Part shown: positions 5,175 through 5,969 of the stretch, in pieces
How the letters are laid out: each line of letters opens with the position of its first letter
How positions within the stretch are numbered: position 1 is the first letter of the stretch
Assembly: GCA_045639905.1 (NCBI GenBank)
Contig: JAZUDZ010000030.1
Location: 1-5,969 of the forward strand
DNA length: 5,969 bases
Direction: 5' to 3'
From: RGIG426 sp045639905
GTDB taxonomy: Bacteria > Bacillota > Clostridia > Oscillospirales > Acutalibacteraceae
Position numbers and translations under genes: made by a program
The notes under the pieces: generated by a model
Databases searched by the model: none
The model's input: only the letters and a program-made list of their open reading frames with translations
What the model was told of the DNA's origin: nothing

Positions 5175-5827
5175 CTTTTGATGAAATAAAAAACAATCCA
5201 ACCTTACGCACTTATGTTCAGGCGGCGGATGATAGCCTTGCCGTGCTCGGCTATACCGAACACAGCTTTGCTCACGTTACAGCGGTCGCAGAAAAGACCG
5301 GGTATATTCTCGAAACATTGGGGTATCCGTCAAGGATGGTGGAGCTCGGCAAAATAGCAGGGTTTCTGCACGATATAGGTAATCTGATCAACCGCATAGA
5401 TCACAGTCAAAGCGGCGGAATTATGGCATTCCGAATTCTCGACCATCTGAATTTCCCACCGGAAGAAATTGCTTTGATCGTAGCGGCAATCGGAAATCAC
5501 GATGAGGGCACGGGAATTCCGGTAAGTCCTCTTGCGGCAGCACTAATACTTGCAGATAAATCTGATGTGCGCCGCAGCAGAGTCAGAAATACGGAATTTA
5601 CGAATTTTGATATCCACGATCGTGTAAACTATTCTGTAACAAAAGCCGAGCTGAAAATAAACGAGGCACATTCACTTATCAAGTTGAAGTTGCAGATCGA
5701 CACGCACGTCGGCTCTGTAATGGAGTATTTTGAAATATTTATGGAGCGAATGATTCTTTGCAGAAAAGCCGCTGAAATGCTTGGATTGAAATTCAAGCTG
5801 ATGATCAATGAACAACAACTAATATGA
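5171..5827 (+). CDS. HD-domain phosphohydrolase in the pho operon
   Basis: A 218-residue soluble protein of the HD superfamily, metal-dependent phosphohydrolases that often act on nucleotides. The candidate metal ligands are in order: H31 and H35, the HD pair H67-D68 in FLHDIGN, H78, H110 in GNHDEG and D129 in LADKSD. The substrate cannot be read from the sequence. ATG 5171 is preferred because AAGGA ends 8 bases upstream; ATG 5165 would leave only 2 bases and add two residues. The start overlaps the kinase stop (ATGA), so it is translationally coupled and belongs to the phosphate operon. Possible roles are nucleotide salvage or cleavage of a signalling nucleotide during phosphate limitation; both are inference. 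There is no signal peptide or membrane segment. It is the last gene before the terminator. Confidence 0.87.
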   Translation: MTFDEIKNNPTLRTYVQAADDSLAVLGYTEHSFAHVTAVAEKTGYILETLGYPSRMVELGKIAGFLHDIGNLINRIDHSQSGGIMAFRILDHLNFPPEEIALIVAAIGNHDEGTGIPVSPLAAALILADKSDVRRSRVRNTEFTNFDIHDRVNYSVTKAELKINEAHSLIKLKLQIDTHVGSVMEYFEIFMERMILCRKAAEMLGLKFKLMINEQQLI

Positions 5828-5828
5828 T

Positions 5829-5865
5829 AAAAACGAAGCATCAAATCCGGATGCTTCGTTTTTTG
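5829..5865 (+). terminator. Rho-independent terminator of the phoP operon
   Basis: A 13-bp perfect stem (5830-5842 with 5850-5862; core ACGAAGCATC/GATGCTTCGT) with loop AAATCCG ends in a T run. It begins two bases after the stop codon of the HD-domain gene. It separates the operon from the next PHO-box promoter, which starts only a few bases later. Confidence 0.93.
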
Positions 5866-5866
5866 T

Positions 5867-5921
5867 TTTACATAGATTTTACAAAGATGAGATAATGGAT
5901 TTGATGTTCTGTTACTATACT
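5867..5921 (+). promoter_or_regulatory. Second PHO box and promoter, for the gene starting at 5958
   Basis: TTTACA (5867-5872), TTTACA (5878-5883), GAGATA (5889-5894) and TTTGAT (5900-5905) repeat in 11-bp phase, and TATACT lies at 5916-5921. The array copies the layout at 2752-2806 in half-site order, phase and 49-bp distance to the -10 box. Over 58 bp the two regions match at about 42 positions, with the spacer before the -10 box dissimilar. The downstream gene should therefore be a direct target of the PhoP-like regulator. Confidence 0.82.
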
Positions 5922-5957
5922 ATCCGTGTAAAACGACAAGGATTGTGAGTGTGATCT

Positions 5958-5969
5958 ATGGACATTTTC
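5958..5969 (+). CDS. Start of a gene cut by the window end, possibly a Na/Pi cotransporter
   Basis: Only four codons are visible, reading MDIF. In Clostridia, Na/Pi cotransporter (NptA/PhoU-domain) proteins often begin with MDIF before a Gly/Leu-rich first membrane helix, and a PHO box lies just upstream, so that identity is attractive. The ribosome site is not clear: AAGGA at 5938-5942 is 15 bases from this ATG. A GTG at 5951 in another frame (MIYGHF) has better spacing and cannot be excluded. The identity is inference. Confidence 0.35.

Overview
The window looks like a piece of a Clostridia-type Firmicutes chromosome, probably a gut Oscillospirales relative. The evidence is purine-rich Shine-Dalgarno sites, AT-rich spacers, U-tract hairpin terminators, a PhoP/PhoR pair of Firmicutes type, and Bacillus-like PHO boxes. 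The genus is inference.

Left part (1 to about 2640): a tRNA-Trp(CCA) gene and its terminator are followed at once by the recombination module of an integrative element. On the minus strand lie a small Cys-rich ORF, an excisionase-like helix-turn-helix protein and a full-length tyrosine recombinase whose 3' end faces the tRNA. Three TTCCTAAC repeats, possible integrase arm sites, sit between tRNA and integrase. The tRNA has an unpaired A1:A72 end, as could arise if integration replaced its 3' end. A large imperfect dyad surrounds the integrase promoter. Beyond the small ORF, about 640 bp of non-coding DNA carries several repeat families. The clearest is a 19-bp palindrome of the form TGGCKCCAAAATGRYGCCA, in two pairs with 41-42 bp spacing. 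It looks like an origin or operator array, but no replication or transfer gene is visible here.

Right part (about 2640 to 5969): a plus-strand phosphate-regulation operon, phoP-like response regulator, phoR-like histidine kinase with a PAS domain, and an HD-domain phosphohydrolase. The genes are joined by two 4-bp ATGA overlaps and end at a strong terminator. The operon promoter, and a second promoter at 5867-5921 in front of a gene that is cut off by the window end, carry nearly identical arrays of four 11-bp-phased half-sites, beginning TTTACA-N5-TTTACA. Each array lies 49 bp from a TATACT -10 box. This indicates that the regulator controls its own operon and the next gene, which begins MDIF and may be a Na/Pi cotransporter.

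The boundary between element and host chromosome is not defined. No second copy of the tRNA 3' end was found in the window, so the pho operon may be host DNA next to a small or decayed element, or cargo inside a larger one.
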